Of a stretch of DNA of 64,000 nucleotides, positions 1 through 8,527 are shown in pieces; the stretch's first letter is position 1, and the number at the start of each line of letters is the position of its first letter. The notes beneath the pieces were generated by a model. That model was not told the origin of the DNA, searched no databases, and worked only from the letters and a program-made list of their open reading frames with translations. This DNA comes from Trueperaceae bacterium (GTDB lineage: Bacteria > Deinococcota > Deinococci > Deinococcales > Trueperaceae): positions 1-64,000 of the forward strand of contig JAABTL010000009.1 in assembly GCA_011389865.1 (NCBI GenBank), read 5' to 3'. The position numbers were made by a program, and so were the translations under genes.

Positions 1-1122
1 CCGCGCCAGTTCGGCCTCCACCTCCGCGCGGTGGGCGCGCGCGCGTTCGGCCCGCGCCTCGCGCTTGCGGGCCTGCTCGTAGCGCGCGCGGGCGTTGCCG
101 GCGGCGTCGAGGTCCGGCGCCAGGCGCAGGCGCACGGGCCCGCCGTCGAAACCTGTCAGCGTCGCCTCGCTGGCGCCCCGTTCGAGGGCGTGGCCGTGCG
201 CGAGCAGCAGGTCGGCCTCCGCGCGCAGGTTCGCCGCGTCGCGGGCGGCCGTCTCGGCCCGGTCGGCGTCCCGCAGGCGCTCGCGGAGCAGCGCCGCCCG
301 GTCGGCGAGCCGGGCACGGGCGGCGGCGCGGGCGACGATGACCGCGTCCGCGCGGCGCGCCTCGCCCGGCTCGCCGGCGGCCTCCCCCCCGTCGTCGGCC
401 GCCGCCGCGAGGACGCCCACGGGATCGGCCGCCAAACGCGCCAGGGCCTCGACCGCCGTGGCCAGCTCCGGGCCCTCGAGCGGCCGATCGGGGTCGACGC
501 CCGCCGCCCGCGCCCAGGCGGCCGTCAGCACGCGGCCGACGCCGTCCACGCGGGTGTGGGCGCGGGCGAGGGGGCGGCCGCGCAGCGCGTCGCCGAGGGC
601 CCCTTCCGCCACCTCGCGCGGATCGAGTTTCTCGTACGGCGGCGGCGGCCGGTAGTCCAGGCCCGGACGGAGCTGCCGGTGGCGGTTCACGTCGGCGCCG
701 ACCTCCCGGAGCGCGCCCAGGATGCGGCCGTCCTCGTCCCGCAATACGGCGTTGGCGTGGCGCCCGGTCAACTCCACCTCGAGCCACACCGGGGGGCTGG
801 GGACGAAGCCGGTTCCGGCACCGAAGCGCAGGGTGCAGCGGCGATCCAGGGCCGCCTGCTCGGCTCCCTCGAGCGGACCGACCGCACGCGCCCGCAGCTG
901 CGCCTGGAAGGGGGTGAACGGGGCGGCACGCGCGTCACCCGGGTCACCGGCGAGCGTCAGCCGCGGCGCCGGCGGGGCCAACTCCAGCCACAGCGCGCCT
1001 GCCTCCGCGGGGTCCAGCGGCAGCACCAGCGTCGTCGCGTCGGCGAACCTCCAGCCCAGGTGCCGAACCGGCAGCCGCGCGCGCAGCGGCGCCAACGCCG
1101 CGGCCAAAAGCAGGCCCTCCAT
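1..1122 (-). CDS. NFACT/RqcH family protein, N-terminal part (cut by window edge)
   Basis: The frame is open for all 374 codons from the ATG at 1122 to the left edge, so the C-terminus lies outside the window. The protein begins MEGLLLAAALAPLRARL and carries the NFACT-N features: a TTLVLPL strand, GRHANAVLRDEDGRILGALREV near residues 135-155, and NRHRQLRPGLDYRPPP. In Firmicutes, RqcH binds obstructed 50S subunits and adds C-terminal alanine tails to stalled nascent chains; older annotations call the family fibronectin-binding protein. An Arg/Ala/Glu-rich coiled-coil begins near residue 270, as expected for the middle of the family. A GGGGAG Shine-Dalgarno lies just before the ATG. The next gene upstream, on the same strand, ends only 38 bases away, so co-transcription is likely. 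Confidence 0.85.
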   Translation of the reverse strand, partial: MEGLLLAAALAPLRARLPVRHLGWRFADATTLVLPLDPAEAGALWLELAPPAPRLTLAGDPGDARAAPFTPFQAQLRARAVGPLEGAEQAALDRRCTLRFGAGTGFVPSPPVWLEVELTGRHANAVLRDEDGRILGALREVGADVNRHRQLRPGLDYRPPPPYEKLDPREVAEGALGDALRGRPLARAHTRVDGVGRVLTAAWARAAGVDPDRPLEGPELATAVEALARLAADPVGVLAAAADDGGEAAGEPGEARRADAVIVARAAARARLADRAALLRERLRDADRAETAARDAANLRAEADLLLAHGHALERGASEATLTGFDGGPVRLRLAPDLDAAGNARARYEQARKREARAERARAHRAEVEAELAR

Positions 1123-1160
1123 CGCTCAGCTCCCCGGCAGGGCGCTTACGCGAAGCGCCA

Positions 1161-2618
1161 TCAGTTCAAGACGCGGTCGTGACCGCCCAGCAGCGCGCGT
1201 GCCCGCGTGACGTGGGCCTCGAGCGGCAGGCGCCACTCGCTCGCCGCCTCGGTGTGCTCCAGGGCCAGGAGGGCGTGGCGCAGCACGCGGTCCGCCGCGC
1301 CGTCACCCCGCTGGGCATGGACGTCGGCCAGCATCTGGTGCGCGGTGACCCACACGGGATCGCCCGCCTGGCTGGCCGCCAGGGCCTGCTCGTACCAGCG
1401 CACGGCCTCGTCGAGGTGGTAGTACTCGAAGGCCAAGGCGCCGAGCACCAGGCACGCCGGAGCGACGGCCCCAAGATCGAGCGCGCGCTCGGCATCGCTG
1501 CGGGCCTGCTCGAAGTCGCCGGCGCGCAGGCGGACGTCCGCCAGGTCGGCGAGGGCCTCGCCGCGGTGCGGGTAGCCGGGGTCCGACAGCACCTCCTCCA
1601 GCAGAGGGACCGCCTCGTCCAGCGTCTCGGACTCCATCAGGGCGATCGCCGCCTCGTGCTGCGCGAACGCGCGATGCTCGGCGGGCGCCACCGCCACGGC
1701 CTCGCGCAGGACGGCGACGGCGTCGTCGTACCGCTGCAGCGCGACCAGTGCCTGGCCGGTCGCGTACGCCAGCGAGAAGCCCATGTCCGGTTCGGCGTCG
1801 AAGGCTCGGGCCTCGACGAAGAGCTCGTGGGCGCGGTTGGGGTTGCCGGCCTCGAGCTGGGCACGCCCCTCGACGTAGCGCATGAGGCCGACGTCCACCT
1901 CGTCGAGCGCCTCCTCGTCCACGTCGCCGAGAACGGCGAGCACCTCGTCGATGCGACCGAGCTCGAGCAGACAGCTCGCGTAGGCCAGCAGTTCGGGCCC
2001 GCGCTCCGACGCCGGTGCGCCGTCGACCGCCGCGCCGTAGGCGATCGCGGCCGACGACCACTCGCCCAGGGCCTCCTGGGCCTGGCCCAGGAGCGACCAG
2101 CGGCGCCACACCAGGTACGTCGGCAGCGCATCGTCGCGGAGCGGCTCGAGCCGCCGCAGCGCGCTCTTCGAGGCCCCTACCGCCAGCAGCGCAGCACCGG
2201 CGTGGTAGGCCGCGATGGGCGGCATGTCGCCGGGGATCGCCCGCAGACCGCGTTTGACCTCGGACGCCGACGCGCCGCGGTAGGCGTCGAACTCCCAGTA
2301 GAGGGCCTGGTAGAGCGGGTCGGAGACCATCTGAGGTTCGGCGGCGACGGCGGCCTTCAGCGCGGGCACGCCGTTCTCGAGGCCATCTAGCCCGTACAGC
2401 GCGTAACACGCCGCCAAGTGCAACCAGTAGCGCGCCTGCACGGCCCGCACGCGTTGCCGGCGCGCGGCGCCCTCAAGCGTGGCGAAAGCAGCCTCGTAGC
2501 GGCCCTCGGCTAGCGCCGAGTGCGCGAGTTCCAGGGCGGGGGCCACGGCCGTCCGTTCGGACGCCGTCGCCGTCCCCTCGGACGCGCCCGCTCGGTTGGC
2601 TAGCCTGCGGAACACCAC
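1161..2618 (-). CDS. TPR-repeat protein
   Basis: This 485-residue protein is almost entirely helical, with repeated 34-residue units typical of tetratricopeptide repeats (for example AHELFVEARAFDAEPDMGF and EAVRWYEQALAASQAGDP). It has no signal peptide, membrane segment or catalytic domain, so it is probably a cytoplasmic scaffold; its partner cannot be told from sequence. The GTG at 2618 was chosen because an extended -10 box (TGA TAGCGT) ends six bases before it, the leaderless pattern seen repeatedly in this window. A second GTG follows directly. The gene precedes the NFACT gene with a 38-base gap. It is divergent from nothing; clpB ends upstream at 2677 on the same strand. Confidence 0.8.
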   Translation of the reverse strand: MVFRRLANRAGASEGTATASERTAVAPALELAHSALAEGRYEAAFATLEGAARRQRVRAVQARYWLHLAACYALYGLDGLENGVPALKAAVAAEPQMVSDPLYQALYWEFDAYRGASASEVKRGLRAIPGDMPPIAAYHAGAALLAVGASKSALRRLEPLRDDALPTYLVWRRWSLLGQAQEALGEWSSAAIAYGAAVDGAPASERGPELLAYASCLLELGRIDEVLAVLGDVDEEALDEVDVGLMRYVEGRAQLEAGNPNRAHELFVEARAFDAEPDMGFSLAYATGQALVALQRYDDAVAVLREAVAVAPAEHRAFAQHEAAIALMESETLDEAVPLLEEVLSDPGYPHRGEALADLADVRLRAGDFEQARSDAERALDLGAVAPACLVLGALAFEYYHLDEAVRWYEQALAASQAGDPVWVTAHQMLADVHAQRGDGAADRVLRHALLALEHTEAASEWRLPLEAHVTRARALLGGHDRVLN

Positions 2619-2630
2619 GACGGCACGCTA
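2616..2630 (-). promoter_or_regulatory. Leaderless-type promoter of the TPR gene
   Basis: On the minus strand TAGCGT (2625-2630), preceded by TGA, is followed by a six-base spacer and the GTG start. No clear -35 box is visible. Confidence 0.55.
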
Positions 2631-2676
2631 TCATGCGTGTCCCGCTGAGCCGCTTGCGCGGCCCCACGCGACGAGC

Positions 2677-5256
2677 TCAGTTCGCCACGGAGGGCGCGCG
2701 CACGTCGAAGACGAAGCCCGCTTCGCCGGGCTCGACGACGACGGTGCTGCCATCGGCGACCTCACCGGCGAGGATGCGGCGGGCGAGCGGCGTCTCGAGA
2801 TGCTGCTGCAGTGCACGCTTGAGGGGCCGTGCACCGAACACGGGATCGAAACCGATGCGCGCCAGCTGCGCCAGCGCGGCGGGGGTGAGCTCGAGCGTCA
2901 CACGTCGCTCGGCCAGCCGCTCGCGCAGGCGGTCGAGCTGCAGTTCGGCGATGCGCGCCACCTGCGCCTCGTCGAGCGCATGGAACACGATGACGTCGTC
3001 GACGCGGTTGAGGAACTCGGGGCGGAACTGCTGCTGCAGCAGCCGCAGCACCTCCTCGTGAACGACGTCCGCTGGGCGCCCGGCGCGGGCCGATTCGAGG
3101 ATGTGGGGGCTGCCGACGTTGCTCGTCATGATGACCACGACGTTGCGGAAGTCGACGGTGCGGCCATGTGCGTCGGTCAGGCGGCCGTCGTCGAGCAGCT
3201 GCAGGAGGACGTTGAACACGTCGGGGTGGGCCTTCTCGATCTCGTCGAAGAGCAGCACCGCGTAAGGCTGGCGGCGCACGGTCTCGGTCAGCTGGCCGCC
3301 CTCCTCGAAACCGACGTAGCCGGGAGGCGCGCCGATGAGCCGGGCGACCGCGTGCTTCTCCATGTACTCGGACATGTCGATGCGCACCATGCGCTCCTCG
3401 TCGTCGAAGAGCAGCGCCGCGAGCGCCTTGGCGGTCTCGGTCTTCCCCACCCCGGTGGGTCCCAGGAAGATGAACGAGCCGACCGGGCGGTTGGGATCGG
3501 ACAGGCCGGCGCGCGCACGCCGGATGGCGTCCGCGACCGCCGTGACCGCGGCGTCCTGCCCGATCACCCGCCGGTGAAGTTCCTCCTCGAGACGCAGCAG
3601 CTTCTCGCGCTCGCCCTCCATCAGGCGGGCGACCGGGATCCCGGTCGCGCGACTGACGACGGCGGCCACCTCGTCCTCGCCGACCTCCAGGCGTACGTAG
3701 CGCGCGTCGTCGAGCGCCTCGGTCAGGCGCCGGACCTCGTGCTCCAAGCGCGGCAACTCACCGTAGCGCAGCTTGGCGGCCTCCTCGAGGTCGTACTCGC
3801 GCTCCGCCGCCTCGATCCCGGTGCGGACGCGGTCGAGCTCCTCCTGCGCCACCCGCAGTTCGTCCAGCTCGCGGCGCTCGGCCTCCCAGGCGCTGGTGGC
3901 CTGGTCCATGCGGTCCTGCAGGGCGCGCAGCTCCTCCTCGAGCCGCAGGCGCCGTTGGCCCGATTCCGCGTCGCCTTCTTCCTTCAGGGCCTGGAGCTCG
4001 ACTTCGACCTGCAGCTTGCGGCGGCGCAACCCGTCGATCTCCTCGGGCATGCTCTCGAGCTGCACGCGGATGCGGCTCGCCGACTCGTCGATGAGGTCGA
4101 TGGCCGCGTCCGGCAGCCGCCGGTCGCTGACGTAGCGGTGCGCCATCGTCGCCGCGGCGATGATCGCCGGATCCGTGATCGCGACGCCGTGGTGCACCTC
4201 GTACTTCTCCTTGAGGCCGCGCAGGATGCTGATCGTCTCCTCCACCGAAGGTTCGTCGATGACGATCGGCTGGAAGCGCCGCTCGAGCGCGGCGTCCTTC
4301 TCGATCTGCCGGTACTCGTCGAGCGTGGTGGCCCCGATCATCCGCAGTTCGCCGCGGGCCAGCGCCGGCTTGAGCATGTTGCCGGCGTCGACGGCGCCCT
4401 CGGCCTTGCCGGCGCCGACGATCGTGTGCAGCTCGTCGATGAACAGCACGACCTCGCCCTTCGAGCGCGTCGTCTCCTCCACGACGCCCTTCAGGCGCTC
4501 CTCGAACTCGCCACGGTACTTGGCGCCCGCGAGCAGGCTGCCCATGTCGAGCTGCACCACCCGCTTGCCCAGGAGCCCGTCGGGCACGTCGCGGGCGACG
4601 ATCCGCTGGGCCAGCCCCTCGGCGATGGCGGTCTTGCCGACGCCGGGCTCCCCGATCAGCACCGGGTTGTTCTTGGTGCGTCGGAGGAGGATCTGGACGG
4701 CGCGGCGGATCTCCTCGTCGCGGCCGATGACGGGGTCGAGCTTGCCCTCGGTGGCGCGCCGCGTCAGGTCGATGCCGTACTTCTCCAGCGCCTCGAACTT
4801 GGACTCGGCGGTGCGCGAGTCGACCTTCTGGCCGGCGCGCACCTCCTGGGCGGCGCGCTCCAGATCGGCGGCGGCGGGCAGCATGGCGAGGGCATCGCCC
4901 GCGGTGCGCCGCAGCGCGACCAGCAGAGCGTCGGCGGCCACGAAGGCGTCGCCCCAGGCCTTGGCGATCCCCTCTGCCGCCTCCAGCGCGCTCCCGGTCT
5001 GCGGCGCGAGGTACGCCTCCCCCGAGCCGCCGCTGACCGTGGGTTCGCGTCCCAGGGCGGTGTCGAGCGCCGCCTGGGCCTGCGCGAGGTCGCCGCCCGC
5101 GCGCTCGAGAACGCGTGCGGGGGGTTGCTCGGCGTCGGCCAGCAGGGCGCGGGCGAGGTGCAGCGGCGTCACCGAGGCGTGGCGCCGCGTCTGGGCGATC
5201 TGTTGCGCGCTCGCCAGGAGCTGCAGCGCGGTCTCGGTGAAGCGGTTCGTGTCCAT
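2677..5256 (-). CDS. clpB: ATP-dependent disaggregase ClpB
   Basis: This 859-residue Hsp100 ATPase works with DnaK to extract polypeptides from aggregates. The Clp-N domain is followed by NBD1 with Walker A GEPGVGKT near residue 201, then the long coiled-coil M domain (about 400-530) and NBD2 with Walker A GPTGVGKT near 599. The M domain and full length separate it from ClpA and ClpC. The ATG at 5256 is six bases downstream of a near-consensus promoter, giving a leaderless message. The -35 box of that promoter lies within an HspR-type HAIR repeat, so heat-shock derepression is expected. Confidence 0.97.
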   Translation of the reverse strand: MDTNRFTETALQLLASAQQIAQTRRHASVTPLHLARALLADAEQPPARVLERAGGDLAQAQAALDTALGREPTVSGGSGEAYLAPQTGSALEAAEGIAKAWGDAFVAADALLVALRRTAGDALAMLPAAADLERAAQEVRAGQKVDSRTAESKFEALEKYGIDLTRRATEGKLDPVIGRDEEIRRAVQILLRRTKNNPVLIGEPGVGKTAIAEGLAQRIVARDVPDGLLGKRVVQLDMGSLLAGAKYRGEFEERLKGVVEETTRSKGEVVLFIDELHTIVGAGKAEGAVDAGNMLKPALARGELRMIGATTLDEYRQIEKDAALERRFQPIVIDEPSVEETISILRGLKEKYEVHHGVAITDPAIIAAATMAHRYVSDRRLPDAAIDLIDESASRIRVQLESMPEEIDGLRRRKLQVEVELQALKEEGDAESGQRRLRLEEELRALQDRMDQATSAWEAERRELDELRVAQEELDRVRTGIEAAEREYDLEEAAKLRYGELPRLEHEVRRLTEALDDARYVRLEVGEDEVAAVVSRATGIPVARLMEGEREKLLRLEEELHRRVIGQDAAVTAVADAIRRARAGLSDPNRPVGSFIFLGPTGVGKTETAKALAALLFDDEERMVRIDMSEYMEKHAVARLIGAPPGYVGFEEGGQLTETVRRQPYAVLLFDEIEKAHPDVFNVLLQLLDDGRLTDAHGRTVDFRNVVVIMTSNVGSPHILESARAGRPADVVHEEVLRLLQQQFRPEFLNRVDDVIVFHALDEAQVARIAELQLDRLRERLAERRVTLELTPAALAQLARIGFDPVFGARPLKRALQQHLETPLARRILAGEVADGSTVVVEPGEAGFVFDVRAPSVAN

Positions 5257-5292
5257 GGGCGCAGCCTAGGACTTGAGTGTGCTCGTGTCAAG
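5256..5292 (-). promoter_or_regulatory. clpB promoter with HAIR (HspR) operator
   Basis: On the minus strand TTGACA (5286-5291) is followed by 17 bases, then TAGGCT (5263-5268) and, six bases later, the clpB ATG. The inverted repeat CTTGAGT-N7-TGTCAAG (plus strand, 5272-5292) differs from the HAIR consensus CTTGAGT-N7-ACTCAAG in two positions and covers the -35 box. HspR repression of clpB is established in Actinobacteria and Deinococcus; here it is inferred. The hspR gene is not in the window. Confidence 0.8.
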
Positions 5293-5373
5293 TTCCTTGA
5301 TGACAGGGTTGGGCGGCTGCGCCGCCGACGAATCCGAGCAGGTCGAGGCGTCGACGACGGGCTTCGACAACGA

Positions 5374-5539
5374 GCCGCCGTGCAGGGGGGGCGGCCGCAA
5401 GGCCGCCCCCAGCTGCCAAGCAGCTTTCAAGGAGTCTACGACTCCTTACCGAACAAGGCCGCCGTGCAGTTGGGGCGGCCTTGCGGCCGCCCCAACTGCC
5501 AAGCAGCTTTCAAGGAGTCTACGACTCCTTGAAAGCTGC
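5374..5539. repeat. Two palindromic repeat units at the pntB 3' end
   Basis: Two related units start at 5374 and 5458 (period 84). Each begins GCCGCCGTGCAG, then has a GC hairpin (10-bp stem 5387-5410; 12-bp stem 5469-5496), then AGCAGCTTTCAAGGAGTC and its inverted partner. In the pntB-proximal copy the second inverted repeat is perfect: 17-bp arms 5503-5519 and 5523-5539 around TAC. The pntB stop codon (TAG) lies at the tip of that palindrome, so the last residues AAFKES are encoded by the repeat, and the other copy repeats the same coding fragment. It probably terminates pntB transcription before the clpB promoter. Confidence 0.8.
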
Positions 5540-6904
5540 CACCATGGCGGTGATCGTGCTCTTCGCGTCCCCGAAGATCATGCGGGTGTTGTCCTTGAGG
5601 AAGAGCGCGTTGTCGACGCCGGAGAAGCCCGGGTTCATCGATCGCTTGAGGACGAAGCAGGTACGCGCGCGGTCGACCTCGATGATCGGCATGCCCCACA
5701 GCGGGCTGGAGGGATCCTCCTTGGCGGCGGGGTTGACGACGTCGTTGGCACCGATGACGATCGCCACGTCCACGCTCTCCATGGCGGGGTTGACGTCCTC
5801 GGGCTCGACGAGCTGCTCGTAGGGCACGTTGGCCTCGGCGAGCAGGACGTTCATGTGCCCGGGCATGCGGCCCGCGACGGGGTGGATCGCGTGGCGCACC
5901 TCGGCGCCATTCTTGGCCAGTTGGTCGGCGAGTTCCTTGACGACGTGCTGCGCCTGGGCGACGGCCATGCCGTAGCCGGGGACGAAGACGACCGAGTTGG
6001 CCGCCTCCAGGATGAAGTACGCGTCGTCCGGGGTGAGCGGCTTGACCTCGCCCTGGGCGGCCGCGCCGCCGGCGCTGACGGTGGCACCGAAACCGCCGAA
6101 GAGCACGTTGGCCAGCGAGCGGTTCATCGCCTTGCACATGATGTTCGTCAGGATCAGGCCCGAGGCGCCGACGAGCGAGCCGGCGACGACGAGCACGTTG
6201 TTGTCGATGACGAAGCCAGCCATCGCGGCCGCCACGCCCGAGTAGCTGTTCAGCAGCGAGACGACGATCGGCATGTCGGCGCCGCCGATGGGGATGACGG
6301 CGAGCACGCCGAGGACGAGCGCCAGGACCAGCACCACGCCGAACGCCACGGTGACGCCGGTGACGCCGCCCGCCAGGGCCGCGTCGAGCGCGACGACCGT
6401 GCCGGCCAACAGGGCGAGCGCGAGGATCGCGGCGTTGAGGATCTTCTGGCCCTTGAACAGGAACGGCTTGCCGTCGATGCGGCCGCTGAGCTTGGCGAAG
6501 GCGATGACCGAGCCGGACGCGGCGAGGCCGCCGACCAGCACCGTGAGCACGATGGCGACGGCCGAGAAGGTGTCGACGCCGTCAGCGCGCACGTACTCGG
6601 CCCAGCCGACGAGCATCGAGGCGAGGCCGCCGGAACCGTTGAGCAGCGCCACCATCTCCGGCATCTCGGTCATCTGCACGCGGCGGGCGGCGATGGCCCC
6701 GATCGCGGTGCCGACCACCAGGCCGACGAGGATCCAGGTGTAGTCGAGGCCACCGGCGAGGAGCGTGGCGACGACGGCGATCAGCATGCCGACCGCGGAA
6801 ACGGCGTTGCCGCGCTTGGCCGTCTGCGCCCGACCCAGCATCTTCAGGCCGGTGATGAACAGGATGGAGGCGACGATGTAGGCGAAGGTCTGCCAAGCTT
6901 CCAC
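5519..6904 (-). CDS. pntB: NAD(P) transhydrogenase subunit beta
   Basis: This 461-residue membrane protein carries the proton-conducting helices of domain II and the NADP(H)-binding domain III. About nine hydrophobic segments fill the first 270 residues. The soluble C-terminal region contains the GYGMAVAQAQ nucleotide loop and ends with NALFLKDNTRMIFGDAKSTI, close to the usual family C-terminus. The GTG at 6904 (VEAWQTFAYIVASILF) was chosen because family members begin a few residues before this first helix; it lies one base after the pntAb stop. The complex uses the proton gradient to reduce NADP+ with NADH. The final AAFKES lies in a repeat, so the extreme C-terminus may have been acquired by duplication. 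Confidence 0.95.
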   Translation of the reverse strand: MEAWQTFAYIVASILFITGLKMLGRAQTAKRGNAVSAVGMLIAVVATLLAGGLDYTWILVGLVVGTAIGAIAARRVQMTEMPEMVALLNGSGGLASMLVGWAEYVRADGVDTFSAVAIVLTVLVGGLAASGSVIAFAKLSGRIDGKPFLFKGQKILNAAILALALLAGTVVALDAALAGGVTGVTVAFGVVLVLALVLGVLAVIPIGGADMPIVVSLLNSYSGVAAAMAGFVIDNNVLVVAGSLVGASGLILTNIMCKAMNRSLANVLFGGFGATVSAGGAAAQGEVKPLTPDDAYFILEAANSVVFVPGYGMAVAQAQHVVKELADQLAKNGAEVRHAIHPVAGRMPGHMNVLLAEANVPYEQLVEPEDVNPAMESVDVAIVIGANDVVNPAAKEDPSSPLWGMPIIEVDRARTCFVLKRSMNPGFSGVDNALFLKDNTRMIFGDAKSTITAMVAAFKES

Positions 6905-6905
6905 G

Positions 6906-7184
6906 TCAGGCGTCCTTGCCGGTCTTGAACATGCCGAGCATGCGGTTCGTGACCAGGTAGCCACCGATGACGTTGATCGTGGCGGCGGCGACGGCGATCG
7001 TGCCGAGGATCGTGGCCAGCGCCCCGCTCTCGCCCGAGGCGACGATGGCGCCGACGATCGTGATGCCGGAGATCGCGTTCGAGCCGGACATCAGCGGCGT
7101 GTGCAACTGCGACGGCACCTTGGTGATGAGCTCGAGACCGAGGTAGATGGCGAGGACGAAGACGAACAGCAGGAGCGGATTCAC
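6906..7184 (-). CDS. pntAb: NAD(P) transhydrogenase subunit alpha, membrane part
   Basis: This 92-residue protein has three hydrophobic segments (VNPLLLFVFVLAIYLG, ISGITIVGAIVA, LATILGTIAVAAATINVIGGYLV) and the conserved KVPSQLHTPLMSGSNAISG stretch of domain II. In many bacteria this part is a separate gene rather than the C-terminus of PntA, as here. The GTG start overlaps the pntAa stop in a GTGA, so translation is coupled. It assembles with PntAa and PntB. Confidence 0.93.
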   Translation of the reverse strand: MNPLLLFVFVLAIYLGLELITKVPSQLHTPLMSGSNAISGITIVGAIVASGESGALATILGTIAVAAATINVIGGYLVTNRMLGMFKTGKDA

Positions 7185-8317
7185 GCGGAGGCCTCCAAGC
7201 GCGCGCGCACGGCGTCGTGCCGCACGGCGCCGTCGTCGGTGAGGAGAACGGCGTCGACGATGTCGTCTTCCGAGGTGGGCCGCAGGGCGCCGTCCACCCA
7301 GGCGTGCTCGATGAGGTAGGTCAGGTTGGCGGCGTACACCTGGCTCGCATCGCGCGCGACCGAGGCAGGGAGCGGGTGCAGGCCGAGGATGCGCACGCCG
7401 TTGTCGGTCACGACCTCCTCGCCGGCCACGGTGCCCTCGACGTTGCCGCCCGTGGCGGCGGCGAGGTCGACGACGACGGAGCCCGGCTTCATGCCGGAGA
7501 TGGCGGCGGCATCGAGCAACCGCGGCGCGGGGCGCCCGAACACCTGGGCGGTGGTGATGATGATGTCGCTCTGGGCGACGACCTTGGCCATCTGCGCGCG
7601 CTGCCGCTCGAGCTGCTCGTCGGTCAGCGCCTGCGCATAACCCTGGTCGGTCTGGCCCTGCTCGCCGCCGAGGTCGAACTCGACGAAGCGGGCGCCGAGC
7701 GACTTGACCTGCTCGGCGACGACGGGGCGGGTGTCGTAGGCGTCCACCCGCGCGCCGAGCCGCTTGGCGGTGGCGATCGCCTGCAGGCCCGCGACGCCGA
7801 CCCCGAGGACGAACGCCCGCGCCGGCGCGATCGTCCCGGCGGGCGTGGACATCATCGGCAGGACCTTGTCGATGCGTTGCGCGGCGAGCACCACGGCGAC
7901 GTAACCGGCGAGGCTCGCCTGAGACGACAGCGCGTCCATCTTCTGCGCGTACGTCGTGCGCGGCATGAGCTCGACGCACATCCCGCGCAGCCCGCCGTCG
8001 GCGAGGGCCTTGACGGTCGGCAGCGAGAAGAACGGATCGAGGAAGCCCACCACGAACGTGCCGGGCGCGAGGCCCTCGAGGACCTTCGGCGCCGGGGGCG
8101 TCACGACGAGGGCGACGTCGGCGCGCGCGCGCGCGTCGGCCTCGGCGACGACCGTGGCACCCGCGGCGGCCCAGGCCTCGTCGCCGACGTGCAGCGGGGC
8201 GCCGTAGCCCTGGGGTAGCCGCACCTCGTGCCCCAACTTGACGAGTCGCTCGACCGCTGCGGGTACGAGCGCAAGACGGCGTTCCTCCGGAGGAGACGGT
8301 ATCGCGGTAAGGACCAT
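7181..8317 (-). CDS. pntAa: NAD(P) transhydrogenase subunit alpha, NAD-binding part
   Basis: The 378-residue soluble domain I binds NAD(H). It begins MVLTAIPSPPEERRLALVPAAVERL, the usual alanine-dehydrogenase-like N-terminus with EERR, and carries the Rossmann motif GVGVAGLQAIATAKRLGARVDAYD near residues 165-188. The ATG at 8317 was chosen because the preceding in-frame residues are low-complexity and lack family similarity. It is the first gene of the pntAa-pntAb-pntB operon. No strong promoter can be named: GAAGAT five bases before the ATG would fit the leaderless spacing but is a poor -10 box. Confidence 0.94.
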   Translation of the reverse strand: MVLTAIPSPPEERRLALVPAAVERLVKLGHEVRLPQGYGAPLHVGDEAWAAAGATVVAEADARARADVALVVTPPAPKVLEGLAPGTFVVGFLDPFFSLPTVKALADGGLRGMCVELMPRTTYAQKMDALSSQASLAGYVAVVLAAQRIDKVLPMMSTPAGTIAPARAFVLGVGVAGLQAIATAKRLGARVDAYDTRPVVAEQVKSLGARFVEFDLGGEQGQTDQGYAQALTDEQLERQRAQMAKVVAQSDIIITTAQVFGRPAPRLLDAAAISGMKPGSVVVDLAAATGGNVEGTVAGEEVVTDNGVRILGLHPLPASVARDASQVYAANLTYLIEHAWVDGALRPTSEDDIVDAVLLTDDGAVRHDAVRARLEASA

Positions 8318-8527
8318 GCGGCATCTTCGCACGTTCGGGAGGGACGCTGGCCCCTGTGAAAGCCGGCTCGCACGGGACGGGGCGGCACGGGCGCCCTGGT
8401 ATCGTGGCGGCCGCTGTGCCGACGCGGCGCCGCGACCTACGTCCCGGTCGCCCGCGTCCAACCCCCTTGGCCGGGCAACGCCGAGCGAGACCGCCGCCCG
8501 CGCCGTCGCATCCTCACCGGAGGCACG

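Noticed and set aside
31-1182. Plus-strand frame at the left edge
   Set aside because: The minus strand encodes a recognisable NFACT domain; the plus frame is low-complexity Arg/Ala.
2596-5532. 978-codon open frame opposite clpB
   Set aside because: It is the antisense shadow of ClpB, whose domains are unmistakable. The His/Arg/Asp-rich translation is typical of GC-rich shadows.
8318-8527. tRNA or small RNA between pntAa and the phosphofructokinase gene
   Set aside because: No TPsiC-like GTTCGA segment or cloverleaf could be formed; only a leader with a ribosome site is seen.
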